Shown: positions 44,219 through 51,799 of the stretch, one piece after another
Layout: every line of letters starts with the position of its first letter
How positions within the stretch are numbered: the first letter of the stretch is position 1
Assembly (NCBI GenBank): GCA_026393115.1
Contig: JAPLAU010000002.1
Coordinates: forward strand, 1-63,496
DNA length: 63,496 nt
Source of the DNA: Actinomycetota bacterium
GTDB lineage: Bacteria; Actinomycetota; Actinomycetes; S36-B12; CAIYMF01
Reading direction: 5' to 3'
Made by a program: the position numbers and the translations under genes
The notes under the pieces: model-generated
Seen by the model: only the letters and a program-made list of their open reading frames with translations
Told to the model about the DNA's origin: nothing
Databases searched by the model: none

Positions 44219-44971
44219 GTGACTGGCGCGAACTCACCGACGTCCTCACGCGGTCTGTCGGTCATCATCCCGGTCTATGGCAACGTGCTCACTCTTCAGC
44301 GCACCCTTGAGTCCGTCGACTCCGCAGCCCGCGAGGACGCTGGCGACTTTCCGATTGAAATTGTCGTTGTCTTCGACGGACTCATTGACGCCAGTGACGA
44401 ACTGGTCGCCGCGTGGAAACCAAAGTCACCGCGTGCCACACTCTCGGCCCATCACATTGAGCACGGCGGCATTGGCCACGCCCGAAACGCCGGTATCAAG
44501 AACGCACAATTCGAACTGCTCACCTTCCTTGACGCTGACGATGAACTGACGCCTGCGCGTCTAGCGCTCGTGCGACTCGACGATCAGGCACCTGACGAGG
44601 TGGTGATCGGCGTGCAGAGCATTCGCGTTGAGAACAACGCCAGCATTCCAGGGCCCTACGTTCCGACATCGGTCGATGCACCCAGACGCCCGCAGTATTA
44701 CGCCACGTCCATGCTCGTTCGACGAGCGACCATGCTGTCGATCAACGGTTTCGATGAGACTTACGCGGTAGGAGACGACATCGATCTGGTGATGCGACTG
44801 ACCGAATCGGGTGTTCCCGTGCGCATGGTCGACGACATCGTGGTCATTCGATACTTCCACGGTGCCAACGCCTCGTATGATGAGCAGGTCTCAGAGGGGG
44901 ACTTCTTCAAAGCAATTCGCGGCCACATGCGTCGGATTCGGGAGCAGGACGATGGCATACAAGGTCACTGA
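44219..44971 (+). CDS. Family 2 glycosyltransferase (GT-A fold)
   Basis: 250 residues from GTG 44219. The nucleotide-sugar domain starts VIIPVYGNVLTLQRTLESV (about 15-33); the metal motif is FLDADDELT (about 102-110), and the acceptor-side ED-like element is VGDDIDLVMRL (about 184). No membrane anchor. The gene opens a run of six overlapping genes (GT, PqqD-like, HprK-like, GT, degenerate NTase, ABC exporter), so it probably glycosylates a product of this cassette. It overlaps the PqqD gene by 20 bases. Confidence 0.87.
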   Translation: MTGANSPTSSRGLSVIIPVYGNVLTLQRTLESVDSAAREDAGDFPIEIVVVFDGLIDASDELVAAWKPKSPRATLSAHHIEHGGIGHARNAGIKNAQFELLTFLDADDELTPARLALVRLDDQAPDEVVIGVQSIRVENNASIPGPYVPTSVDAPRRPQYYATSMLVRRATMLSINGFDETYAVGDDIDLVMRLTESGVPVRMVDDIVVIRYFHGANASYDEQVSEGDFFKAIRGHMRRIREQDDGIQGH

Positions 44972-45374
44972 CACACACATCAGCCACGACACTCAGGGCA
45001 ACGAGACCGTCGTCATCGATTTCAGCGGTGGCACCTACTACTCGCTGGTCGGCACCGCATCAACGGTCTGGATGCTCGCGGCGTCAGGCATTGGTGATCG
45101 TGCGATCGTCGACATGCTTACCTCCCGCTACGACGGTGATGCCGCGGTCATTGATGAGCAGACCGCTCTCTTCCTGTCAGATCTGGTCGCCCGCGGGCTA
45201 CTGATCGTCAGCACCGCGTCACCCGATGACGCCACCACGACGAGTGCGGCTCGCACCCCGTGGAGCGAGCCGAAACTTGAGGCGTTCAACGACCTGAACG
45301 ACCTCATCTTGATGGACCCCATCCACGACGTTGACGACGCGGGTTGGCCGCACCCCAAGGGTGACGTTGATTGA
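44952..45374 (+). CDS. PqqD-family protein with conserved-looking C-terminal tail
   Basis: 140 residues. The first about 90 are a PqqD/RRE winged-helix fold (VIDFSGGTYYSLVGTAS, then VWMLAASG; later LFLSDLVARGLL), the domain that binds leader peptides in RiPP pathways. A spacer of Ala/Thr follows, then a tail with LEAFNDLNDLILMDPIHD and AGWPHP (about 110-134). The tail is acidic and aromatic and unlike a plain PqqD end. ATG 44952 has GGAGCAGG before it. The gene overlaps its neighbours on both sides. NCBI uses the name 'HPr-rel-A system PqqD family peptide chaperone' for what I take to be relatives. Confidence 0.82.
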   Translation: MAYKVTDTHISHDTQGNETVVIDFSGGTYYSLVGTASTVWMLAASGIGDRAIVDMLTSRYDGDAAVIDEQTALFLSDLVARGLLIVSTASPDDATTTSAARTPWSEPKLEAFNDLNDLILMDPIHDVDDAGWPHPKGDVD

Positions 45375-46384
45375 ATCCGCACGTGCGCGAGTTCCTCGAT
45401 CGAATGCTCGCCCTCACCGCTGAGGCAATGTCGGCTCACCCCGGCTCGCCTGACGTGCGTCGCTTCGGTAGCGCCACGGTCAGCATGCGCTGCACCAATA
45501 CGGCCTTTCGGGGAATCCTGAGCGATGAAATCACCCTGCCGAGGTCGCTGCCATCGGATAGCGATCTGCGCATTGAGGTGTGGGACTGCGCCTCCACCGG
45601 AATTGAGCCACCCGCACTGCCACACTTCGTCGATCCTGCCGCTCCGTATGAATTCGCGGCTGACGGATTCATCATTGATCCCAACGCGGGTAGCGCACTG
45701 ATCTGGGACGAAGCCACCAGGCACGCGGTGCTGTGGGCACGCGACCTCACCCATCCGCCCGAGTGGTACCGAGCTGCACCACTTCGACTGCTTCTCACCA
45801 TTCTCGGACCCCTGGGTGATGCGGTGCTCGTGCACGGCAGCGCCGTGGAATACGAGGGACGCGCCGCTGTGCTGATTGGCGCAAGCGGCTCTGGGAAGTC
45901 GACGACTGCACGCCTCGCCGAACTTGCTGGCGCCACACACTTTGCTGACGATCAAGTAGTTGCCTATCGCCTTGATGGCCGCTTCGTTGCCGATCCGCTG
46001 TACCGCGCGCGCAAGATGCAACTCGACAATGCGCAACTGCCCAACCTCACACCCCACCATGATCTCACCGTCGTTCATACGAGCAGTACCAAAAGTGTGC
46101 TTCGTCCGGTGACACGCACTGAGTTCCCAGCGGCAGTACCCGTTGCAGCACTGATCACCCCCGATCTGAGCAGCGGCGAACCGCTTACCCCTGTGAGTAG
46201 CCCAGCGATGTTCCAGCGACTTCTTCATGCCTGCATGCAAGACGGTGTAGTGAGTGACGCGCGTGTGGCGAGGTCACTGCTGTCACTCGCCCAAGGCGTC
46301 GCGTGCCTGTCACTCGGACTCGCTCGGCCGACCGACGACATCGCCTCGGATGTGCTCACTTTCCTTGGTGGCCACCATGGGTGA
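45371..46384 (+). CDS. HprK-related P-loop kinase
   Basis: 337 residues from TTG 45371 (TTGA overlap with the PqqD gene). After a N-terminal domain of about 150 residues comes VLVHGSAVEYEGRAAVL, then GASGSGKSTTARLA (Walker A, about 170-178) and HFADDQVVAY (about 193-202), the acidic motif that follows the P-loop in HPr kinase. True HprK phosphorylates HPr Ser46; relatives in peptide clusters phosphorylate a peptide. The HPr in this window is 39 kb away, so it is not an obvious substrate. It overlaps the second GT gene by 8 bases. Confidence 0.82.
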   Translation: MNPHVREFLDRMLALTAEAMSAHPGSPDVRRFGSATVSMRCTNTAFRGILSDEITLPRSLPSDSDLRIEVWDCASTGIEPPALPHFVDPAAPYEFAADGFIIDPNAGSALIWDEATRHAVLWARDLTHPPEWYRAAPLRLLLTILGPLGDAVLVHGSAVEYEGRAAVLIGASGSGKSTTARLAELAGATHFADDQVVAYRLDGRFVADPLYRARKMQLDNAQLPNLTPHHDLTVVHTSSTKSVLRPVTRTEFPAAVPVAALITPDLSSGEPLTPVSSPAMFQRLLHACMQDGVVSDARVARSLLSLAQGVACLSLGLARPTDDIASDVLTFLGGHHG

Positions 46385-47060
46385 CATCTCGGTGGTGATG
46401 GCGGCTTTCAACGCGGCGTCAACGATCGCGCGCAGTCTCACCTCAGTACTCGATCAAACCCTGCCGCCTTTCCGAGTGATCGTGATCGATGACGGATCGA
46501 CCGACCACACCGTCGATATCGCACGAGGCTTCGGCGATGTTGAGGTTGTCTCGATTGATCACGCGGGACCCGGCGCGGCACTCAATGCAGGTTTCGCCCT
46601 CGTCGATTCCGAGTTCGTCGCGGTGCTCGACAGTGACGACCTATGGCCGCGCGACCGTTTGGCCGTGCACCGTGAGGCGTTCGGCGATGCGCCGTCGGCC
46701 GACATCGCGCTAGGAACCACCCTCAACGTCACCGATACTTCCGGCTTTGAATCAGTTGACGACGTCGAACAAGCCGTTTCTACTACGGGCTCCGAGCCCG
46801 TGATGAGTCGCCTCCCCGGTGCGATGACTGTGCGCAGTCGAGCGCTGCCGCTACTCGGGCCCATTCGCACCGACGTCGCTCACGCTGCAACTACGGCCTG
46901 GATCTCAAGCCCCGCGGCCCAAGCTTTGAATACCGTCGAAATCGATTCCATTGCGCTCTACCGCATGATCCACGGCAACAACATGGGTGTCACCGACGCA
47001 GCGCAGGCACGCCAAGACTGGCTCCTTCTGGTGCGCCAACGCATTCAGGAACAGCGGTGA
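46377..47060 (+). CDS. Family 2 glycosyltransferase (GT-A fold)
   Basis: 227 residues. SVVMAAFNAASTIARSL (about 5-21), VIVIDDGSTDHT (about 34-45) and the metal motif AVLDSDDLWPRDRL (about 81-94) are standard GT2 elements. The last third is short and lacks a membrane anchor. This second glycosyltransferase differs from the 44.2 kb one, so two different sugars or two sites may be involved. It overlaps the downstream gene by 4 bases. Confidence 0.87.
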   Translation: MGDISVVMAAFNAASTIARSLTSVLDQTLPPFRVIVIDDGSTDHTVDIARGFGDVEVVSIDHAGPGAALNAGFALVDSEFVAVLDSDDLWPRDRLAVHREAFGDAPSADIALGTTLNVTDTSGFESVDDVEQAVSTTGSEPVMSRLPGAMTVRSRALPLLGPIRTDVAHAATTAWISSPAAQALNTVEIDSIALYRMIHGNNMGVTDAAQARQDWLLLVRQRIQEQR

Positions 47061-47905
47061 ACCCGACTCCCATTCTCGGCATCTCCGACGGCGATCTTCC
47101 GGTGCTGGCGGCGTGCGTTTGCGAAAGTGCCGCGGCGTGGAGCAGTTGGCAATCGTGGCGAGCGAGGCCCAACTTCGAAGAGTCATCCGCTCGTTCACTG
47201 GCACTACTTCCCGCGATTCGGCACCACCTACTGCCCACCCACCCCGAAGCAGTCGAAGACACCTACCTGCGCAGTTCGCAGCGTTCCTGCTGGGCAACCA
47301 CCACGCTGCTCGCCCACGAGGCAGCTCCCGTGCTGCGCACGCTCGATACCCCTGCACCGGTCGTGAGGGGATTCGCCGCCATGCTGCGCAACGGTGATTT
47401 CGGAAGTCGCACCTGCGCAGCACTCGACATCGCTGCCTCACCGGCTTCCTATGCCGCCACCGTCGCGCACTTCACCGATCACGAGTGGGTTGTTGAAGGC
47501 CGCACCGCACTTCCACACTCACTTCGCCGGCGACGCGCCCTCACTCGCGGTGAGACGCTGTTTCGCCGATCAACCGGGGCTGCGGTGCGGGTACATTGGG
47601 TCGACCTCATCGATACCGATTCCGACCTGAGGGAACTCGACGGCGCCGACGTTCTCCTTCCGAGCCCCGTCACCAGCGCTGTTTTCGCACTCGACTACGC
47701 AACGCGACAGCCCGCCGCTGACGGACTGGTGGGAATCGTGGATGTCGTCGAGCATCTCTTTGCCGCCACACCCGACGCCCTCGCAGAGGCCGCACGGCGA
47801 GATGGGCTCTGGCCCACGCTGGCCGAAGTTGCCTCCGTGCTGCGTCGGGTCGACGCCCTCGCCCCACTGACACCGGCGGCCCACTACCTCGCGCGTAGCC
47901 TGTGA
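47057..47905 (+). CDS. Degenerate nucleotidyltransferase-like protein
   Basis: 282 residues from GTG 47057. Its layout follows the nucleotidyltransferase at 42992-44167: a helical start, LLAHEAAPVLRTLDTPAPVV where the active relative has the VLKG strand, then CAALDIAASPASY at the position of the GDIDLLV motif, and AAVRVHWVDLID in place of VDVDLHWRVS. The paired catalytic aspartates are therefore lost. It is best read as a non-catalytic paralogue or a scaffold. The similarity was judged by eye and is weak overall. Confidence 0.5.
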   Translation: MNPTPILGISDGDLPVLAACVCESAAAWSSWQSWRARPNFEESSARSLALLPAIRHHLLPTHPEAVEDTYLRSSQRSCWATTTLLAHEAAPVLRTLDTPAPVVRGFAAMLRNGDFGSRTCAALDIAASPASYAATVAHFTDHEWVVEGRTALPHSLRRRRALTRGETLFRRSTGAAVRVHWVDLIDTDSDLRELDGADVLLPSPVTSAVFALDYATRQPAADGLVGIVDVVEHLFAATPDALAEAARRDGLWPTLAEVASVLRRVDALAPLTPAAHYLARSL

Positions 47906-49644
47906 CCGTGGACGAGCGCGAGGAGCCGACGTTTCGCGAGCTCATGGGCGATGTCGGCACACTCATCGGGGAGGCGTGGCGCCTCGATCCTGGCCGCCTG
48001 ATTCTGCAAGTGTTTCTGCTCGGAATGAGTGGCATCATCGGTGGAATCGGGCTGCTACTGCTCATTCCGATCGTCAACTCAGTTGCCGATCCTTCGGCCA
48101 GCATCACCGTGCCGTTCTTCGGTGCGATGTCACTGGGCAGCATTCCGCTCTCCGCACTTCTTGGCGCCTTCGTCGTGCTCACGGTGATTCAGGCGCTCAT
48201 CATGCGTAGTTCGCAGGTGAACACCACTCGCATGCAGCAGGAGATCGTCGACCGAATGCGAGGCGATGCATTCGACGCAGTACTCGCGGCGCGATGGGAC
48301 TTCATTCTGCAACGACGACGCAGTGATGTGATCGAGATCGTCACCACCGGCGCAGCACGTTCGGGCATGGCGTTTCAACAGCTACTTCAAGGTGCCGTTA
48401 CCGCGATGCTCGCTGCCGTCACCGCACTCGTCGCACTGGCCGTGTCACCAGCGGTTGTTGGCGTCGCATTGCTCGGAGTCGTGTTAGTGGCGGGCCTGCG
48501 ACTTCTCGGTGTGCGCCCTTCGTATCGCCTTGGCATCATGTTCGGCGAACGCAACCGTCATCTGCAATCGGTCATGGCCGACTCGATGGATTCACTGCGC
48601 CTCATTCGTGCCCACGATGCGTCTCCCGTATGGAACCGCCGCCTCACCGACGCGTTCACCGACGCGCGCGAAGTGCAGCTGGCCAGCACCCGCCGCCAAT
48701 CAACGGTCGCCGCGGTGTCGTCGGTTGCCCTTGCTGCGGCCGCAGCGATCCTCGTGTTGCTCGCGGTCAGACTCAACGTTCCGGCAACGTCGATTGTCGT
48801 GATCTTGCTGCTCGTCGCCCGCCTCACTGGGCAGGTGCAGCAACTCGCCACCACCGTGAACCTGCTCGCGACCTTCCTCCCCAGCGTCACCGACCTGACG
48901 TCACTCGCCGAACAGGCACGCCTCGCCGCCGAAGTTCCCGAAGGTTCGGAATCATTGCGTCCGATTGATCCGCCCAACCCCAGCACGGCGCTGCTCGACT
49001 TCCGCAATGTCGGATTCCGCTATCCCAACAGCGACAACGGAGTTGAGGGTCTGACCTTCATCGTGCCGCGCGGTGCAGTCACTGCCCTCATGGGTCACTC
49101 AGGTGCGGGTAAATCGACCACCGCCGACCTCGCGCTCGGACTGCTCGCACCGAGCACCGGCGAGCTACTTGTTGACGGAATCGCGTTGGCGCCAGCCGAT
49201 CTTCGCTGGTGGCGTCACCACGTGGCCTATGTGCCACAGGAAACGGTGCTACTTCCCGGAACACTGCGCGACAACCTCGTGTGGTCGACACCGCGCGCGA
49301 TTTCCGATGAGCAGTGCTGGTCGGCACTCGACCGATCAGCGGCCACCTTCGCCCGCGATCTTCCTGCTGGTCTCGACACTCGACTCGGTGACCGCGGACT
49401 ACGACTTTCCGGCGGTGAACGTCAGCGAGTGGCCATCGCTCGCGCATTGCTGCGCGAGCCGAGCCTGCTCGTACTCGATGAAGCCACGTCGTCACTCGAT
49501 GATGAGACCGAATCGGCCGTGCTTGATCTCATCGTGCATCTCGTGCCGGCGGTGACTGTTCTGGTCATCGCACACCGACAATCGACTCTCGAAGCAGCCG
49601 ATCATGTGGTGCGACTTGCACGCGGTTCTGTGTCGCTCGACTGA
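47902..49644 (+). CDS. ABC exporter (fused permease and ATPase)
   Basis: 580 residues. Six membrane helices in the first about 330, then the ATPase: Walker A GHSGAGKSTTADLALG (about 396-411), Q-loop YVPQETVLLPG (about 441), signature LSGGERQRVAIA (about 505), Walker B LLVLDEATSSLDD (about 525-537), and the switch histidine in IAHRQST. Type IV exporters of this form move lipids, peptides or drugs outward. GTG 47902 overlaps the previous stop. As last gene of the cassette it likely exports the modified product. There is no N-terminal C39 peptidase domain. Confidence 0.9.
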   Translation: MTVDEREEPTFRELMGDVGTLIGEAWRLDPGRLILQVFLLGMSGIIGGIGLLLLIPIVNSVADPSASITVPFFGAMSLGSIPLSALLGAFVVLTVIQALIMRSSQVNTTRMQQEIVDRMRGDAFDAVLAARWDFILQRRRSDVIEIVTTGAARSGMAFQQLLQGAVTAMLAAVTALVALAVSPAVVGVALLGVVLVAGLRLLGVRPSYRLGIMFGERNRHLQSVMADSMDSLRLIRAHDASPVWNRRLTDAFTDAREVQLASTRRQSTVAAVSSVALAAAAAILVLLAVRLNVPATSIVVILLLVARLTGQVQQLATTVNLLATFLPSVTDLTSLAEQARLAAEVPEGSESLRPIDPPNPSTALLDFRNVGFRYPNSDNGVEGLTFIVPRGAVTALMGHSGAGKSTTADLALGLLAPSTGELLVDGIALAPADLRWWRHHVAYVPQETVLLPGTLRDNLVWSTPRAISDEQCWSALDRSAATFARDLPAGLDTRLGDRGLRLSGGERQRVAIARALLREPSLLVLDEATSSLDDETESAVLDLIVHLVPAVTVLVIAHRQSTLEAADHVVRLARGSVSLD

Positions 49645-49742
49645 CCCGTCACCATCGCTCAAAGCCCTCCCGGCGGTGACCCCACGCACCTCACTAGGTA
49701 TTCTCACTTTGGTGCCAGACCGATTTGGGGCTCCCCAGAGTC

Positions 49743-49780
49743 GTCCCCTATGCTGAGGGGACTCTCGACGGGTCCGTCGA
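49743..49780. terminator. Two adjacent hairpins before tRNA-Glu
   Basis: GTCCCCT-ATGCTG-AGGGGAC (49743-49762) and TCGACG-GGTC-CGTCGA (49765-49780) are perfect inverted repeats lying between the exporter stop (49644) and tRNA-Glu (49795). They may end the cassette transcript, or structure the tRNA leader. The rest of 49645-49794 shows no gene. Confidence 0.4.
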
Positions 49781-49794
49781 AGGGTCTCGACCAG

Positions 49795-49867
49795 GCCCCC
49801 ATCGTCTAGTGGCCTAGGACGCCGCCCTTTCACGGCGGTAGCACGGGTTCGAATCCCGTTGGGGGTA
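49795..49867 (+). tRNA. tRNA-Glu (anticodon TTC)
   Basis: 73 bases folding into a full cloverleaf: acceptor GCCCCCA with TGGGGGT, anticodon stem CCGCC/GGCGG with loop CTTTCAC (anticodon TTC at 49829-49831), T arm ACGGG-TTCGAAT-CCCGT. CCA is not encoded. Confidence 0.96.
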
Positions 49868-49905
49868 CGTACGACAGCTAGGCCGAGGAAGTCGTTCCTC
49901 ATCCT

Positions 49906-49979
49906 GGCCCCGTAGCGCAGTTGGTTAGCGCGCCGCCCTGTCACGGCGGAGGTCGCCGGTTCGAGTCCGGTCGGGGTCG
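49906..49979 (+). tRNA. tRNA-Asp (anticodon GTC)
   Basis: 74 bases: acceptor GGCCCCG with CGGGGTC and discriminator G, anticodon stem CCGCC/GGCGG with loop CTGTCAC (GTC), T arm GCCGG-TTCGAGT-CCGGT. It lies 38 bases after tRNA-Glu and is probably cotranscribed with it. Confidence 0.96.
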
Positions 49980-50045
49980 CTCAGTTCGACTCCAGTGTGT
50001 GTCCAGCGGTGCTCTCCATCATTGTGGGGGCACCTCTTTCATTCT

Positions 50046-50064
50046 GACCTTCACGACCAAGGTC
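50046..50064. terminator. Hairpin downstream of tRNA-Asp
   Basis: GACCTT-CACGACC-AAGGTC, a 6-pair stem 66 bases after tRNA-Asp and 42 before the decarboxylase start. It may end the tRNA transcript; no T-tract. Confidence 0.35.
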
Positions 50065-50106
50065 ACTTCCACCCCGCGGCGCGGCCGCACCGGACATCAT
50101 GAGGTC

Positions 50107-51540
50107 ATGGCATCGGATTCGCTCGGCGGGACGTCGTCACCCCTGAGCCACGACCGTGAGGACTCGCTCGAGCACGGTCTGAAGTTGCTCGGCGACACGT
50201 GGCAAGGCCTCGACAGTGCTCGGCCTGATCAGCCACCGGTTTCGGTCATCACCCGCGAGCTACTCGAAGAGCCGCTGCCCGCAAGAGGTGTAGGCGTGAG
50301 TCAGGCCCTCGACGAAGCCAACCACGTGCTCAACGAAAGCATCGCGCAGTCGCGGCCGCGCTACTTCGGTTACGTCGGCTCGTCCGGTCTGGAATCAGCG
50401 GTACTCGCCGACGCACTCGCCAGTTCACATGACGTCAATCTCGCCGCCGAGTCTGAAGCCGCACTCCTCGCTGAGCGCCAAACTCTGCGTTGGATGGGCG
50501 AGTTCATCAGCTTCCCCGCCACCGATGGCGCTTTCACAAGCGGCGGCATGCTCTCGAACCTCACGGCGCTGATGGCGGCGCGCACGCGCGCACTTCCTGA
50601 AGCACGCATTAGCGGACTCGAGGGCATGCGGCCCACGGTGTACGCCAGCGCAGAGGCTCACGCAAGTGTCGAGCGCGCAGCAGAGGTTCTTGGAATTGGG
50701 CGTGGCAACGTGCGCGCTGTTCCAATTGATTCCGATCGCCGAATGCGCGTTGACGCACTACGCGATCTCATCGAGGCAGACGTGGACGACGGCATGCATC
50801 CCGTTGCTGTTGTTGCCACGGCCGGCACCACGCTCACCGGCGCAGTCGATCCCATCGGACGGGTCGCGGGTGTGTGCTCGGACTTCGGAGTGTGGTTGCA
50901 CGTTGACGGCGCCTACGGGCTTCCCGCCGCCTCAACGCAGCGAGCGCGGCATCTGTTTGTCGGGCTTGAACTTGCCGACTCAGTGTCACTGGATGCGCAC
51001 AAGTGGATGTTCATTCCGAAGGCGTGCGGGGTACTGCTGGTTCGGCATCCCGGGTCGTTGCTCGCAGCGTTTCGGCACGATTCGACGTACATGATTGAGG
51101 AGGACGGATACTCGCACCCGGTCGAGACGACGCTGGAGTACTCACGCCCATTCCGTTCGCTCAAACTGTGGACGGCCCTGCGCAGCCACGGCGCCGACGC
51201 CTTCCGCGACGCCATCACGTACAACTTGGAACTCGCCGCAGTTCTGGCTGATCGGGTGCGTGCACATCCGCGACTGGAATTGCTAGTTCCACAACCCCAA
51301 CTGTCGACCGTTCCGTTTCGATACGTTCCAGTCGACACCTCGATCGACGTCAACGCTCTCAACATGAAACTCGCTCGACGCATGCAGGCTGACGGGCGCG
51401 TATATGTCACCAGCGCCACGGTCGACGGTCGCGCCTGCCTGCGCCCGTGCATCGTCAACTTCCGCACGACCGAGTCAGACATTGACGTGCTCGTCGACAC
51501 GGCCGTTGAGTGGGGCACCCGCCTCGAATCGGGCGGCTGA
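50107..51540 (+). CDS. Pyridoxal-dependent decarboxylase (group II)
   Basis: 477 residues. PLP-binding elements in order: GAFTSGGMLSNLTALMAAR (about 139-157), the stacking histidine in SAEAHASVERA (about 181), the aspartate in LHVDGAYGLPA (about 264-274), and the Schiff-base lysine in LDAHKWMFIPK (about 297-307). Relatives decarboxylate aromatic amino acids, glutamate or 2,4-diaminobutyrate; the substrate cannot be read here. ATG 50107 is the first start after the tRNA hairpin. It sits between tRNA-Asp and tRNA-Phe. Confidence 0.9.
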   Translation: MASDSLGGTSSPLSHDREDSLEHGLKLLGDTWQGLDSARPDQPPVSVITRELLEEPLPARGVGVSQALDEANHVLNESIAQSRPRYFGYVGSSGLESAVLADALASSHDVNLAAESEAALLAERQTLRWMGEFISFPATDGAFTSGGMLSNLTALMAARTRALPEARISGLEGMRPTVYASAEAHASVERAAEVLGIGRGNVRAVPIDSDRRMRVDALRDLIEADVDDGMHPVAVVATAGTTLTGAVDPIGRVAGVCSDFGVWLHVDGAYGLPAASTQRARHLFVGLELADSVSLDAHKWMFIPKACGVLLVRHPGSLLAAFRHDSTYMIEEDGYSHPVETTLEYSRPFRSLKLWTALRSHGADAFRDAITYNLELAAVLADRVRAHPRLELLVPQPQLSTVPFRYVPVDTSIDVNALNMKLARRMQADGRVYVTSATVDGRACLRPCIVNFRTTESDIDVLVDTAVEWGTRLESGG

Positions 51541-51593
51541 ACCCAGACCCACGGCCCGACGCGAGGTTCGGTATCCTTCTGGAGCACCACTAC

Positions 51594-51670
51594 GGCCAGG
51601 TAGCTCAGTTGGTACGAGCGTCCGACTGAAAATCGGAAGGTCGACGGTTCGACCCCGTCCCTGGCCACCA
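51594..51670 (+). tRNA. tRNA-Phe (anticodon GAA), CCA encoded
   Basis: Acceptor GGCCAGG pairs with CCTGGCC, discriminator A, then CCA at 51668-51670. Anticodon stem CCGA/TCGG with the loop carrying GAA; T arm GACGG-TTCGACC-CCGTC. The gene ends just before the MFS gene and repeat-rich segment that may be acquired DNA. Confidence 0.95.
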
Positions 51671-51799
51671 ACCAAAGAGAGCCCTTGCAAGCCAACCAAA
51701 ACCTTGGGTTCACCAGGGCGATGACGCGGTGCACCCCAACTCGTACCTCGCCTCCGGCTTCCACGAGTGTTTCGCGTGCGAACTACTCGGCCGCTCTGG

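Noticed and set aside
6184-46384. HprK-like kinase at 45.4 kb acting on the HPr at 6.2 kb
   Set aside because: HPr has a serine at the Ser46 position, but the kinase belongs to a separate overlapping cassette 39 kb away with PqqD and glycosyltransferase genes; no sequence link supports it.
44219-49644. Lasso peptide or lanthipeptide cluster
   Set aside because: No asparagine-synthetase-like cyclase, transglutaminase-like protease, LanM/LanB or separate precursor gene is visible; only RRE/kinase/NTase/GT/ABC parts.
49743-49780. Riboswitch or T-box before the tRNA genes
   Set aside because: Only two simple hairpins; no conserved riboswitch core, and the downstream genes are tRNAs.
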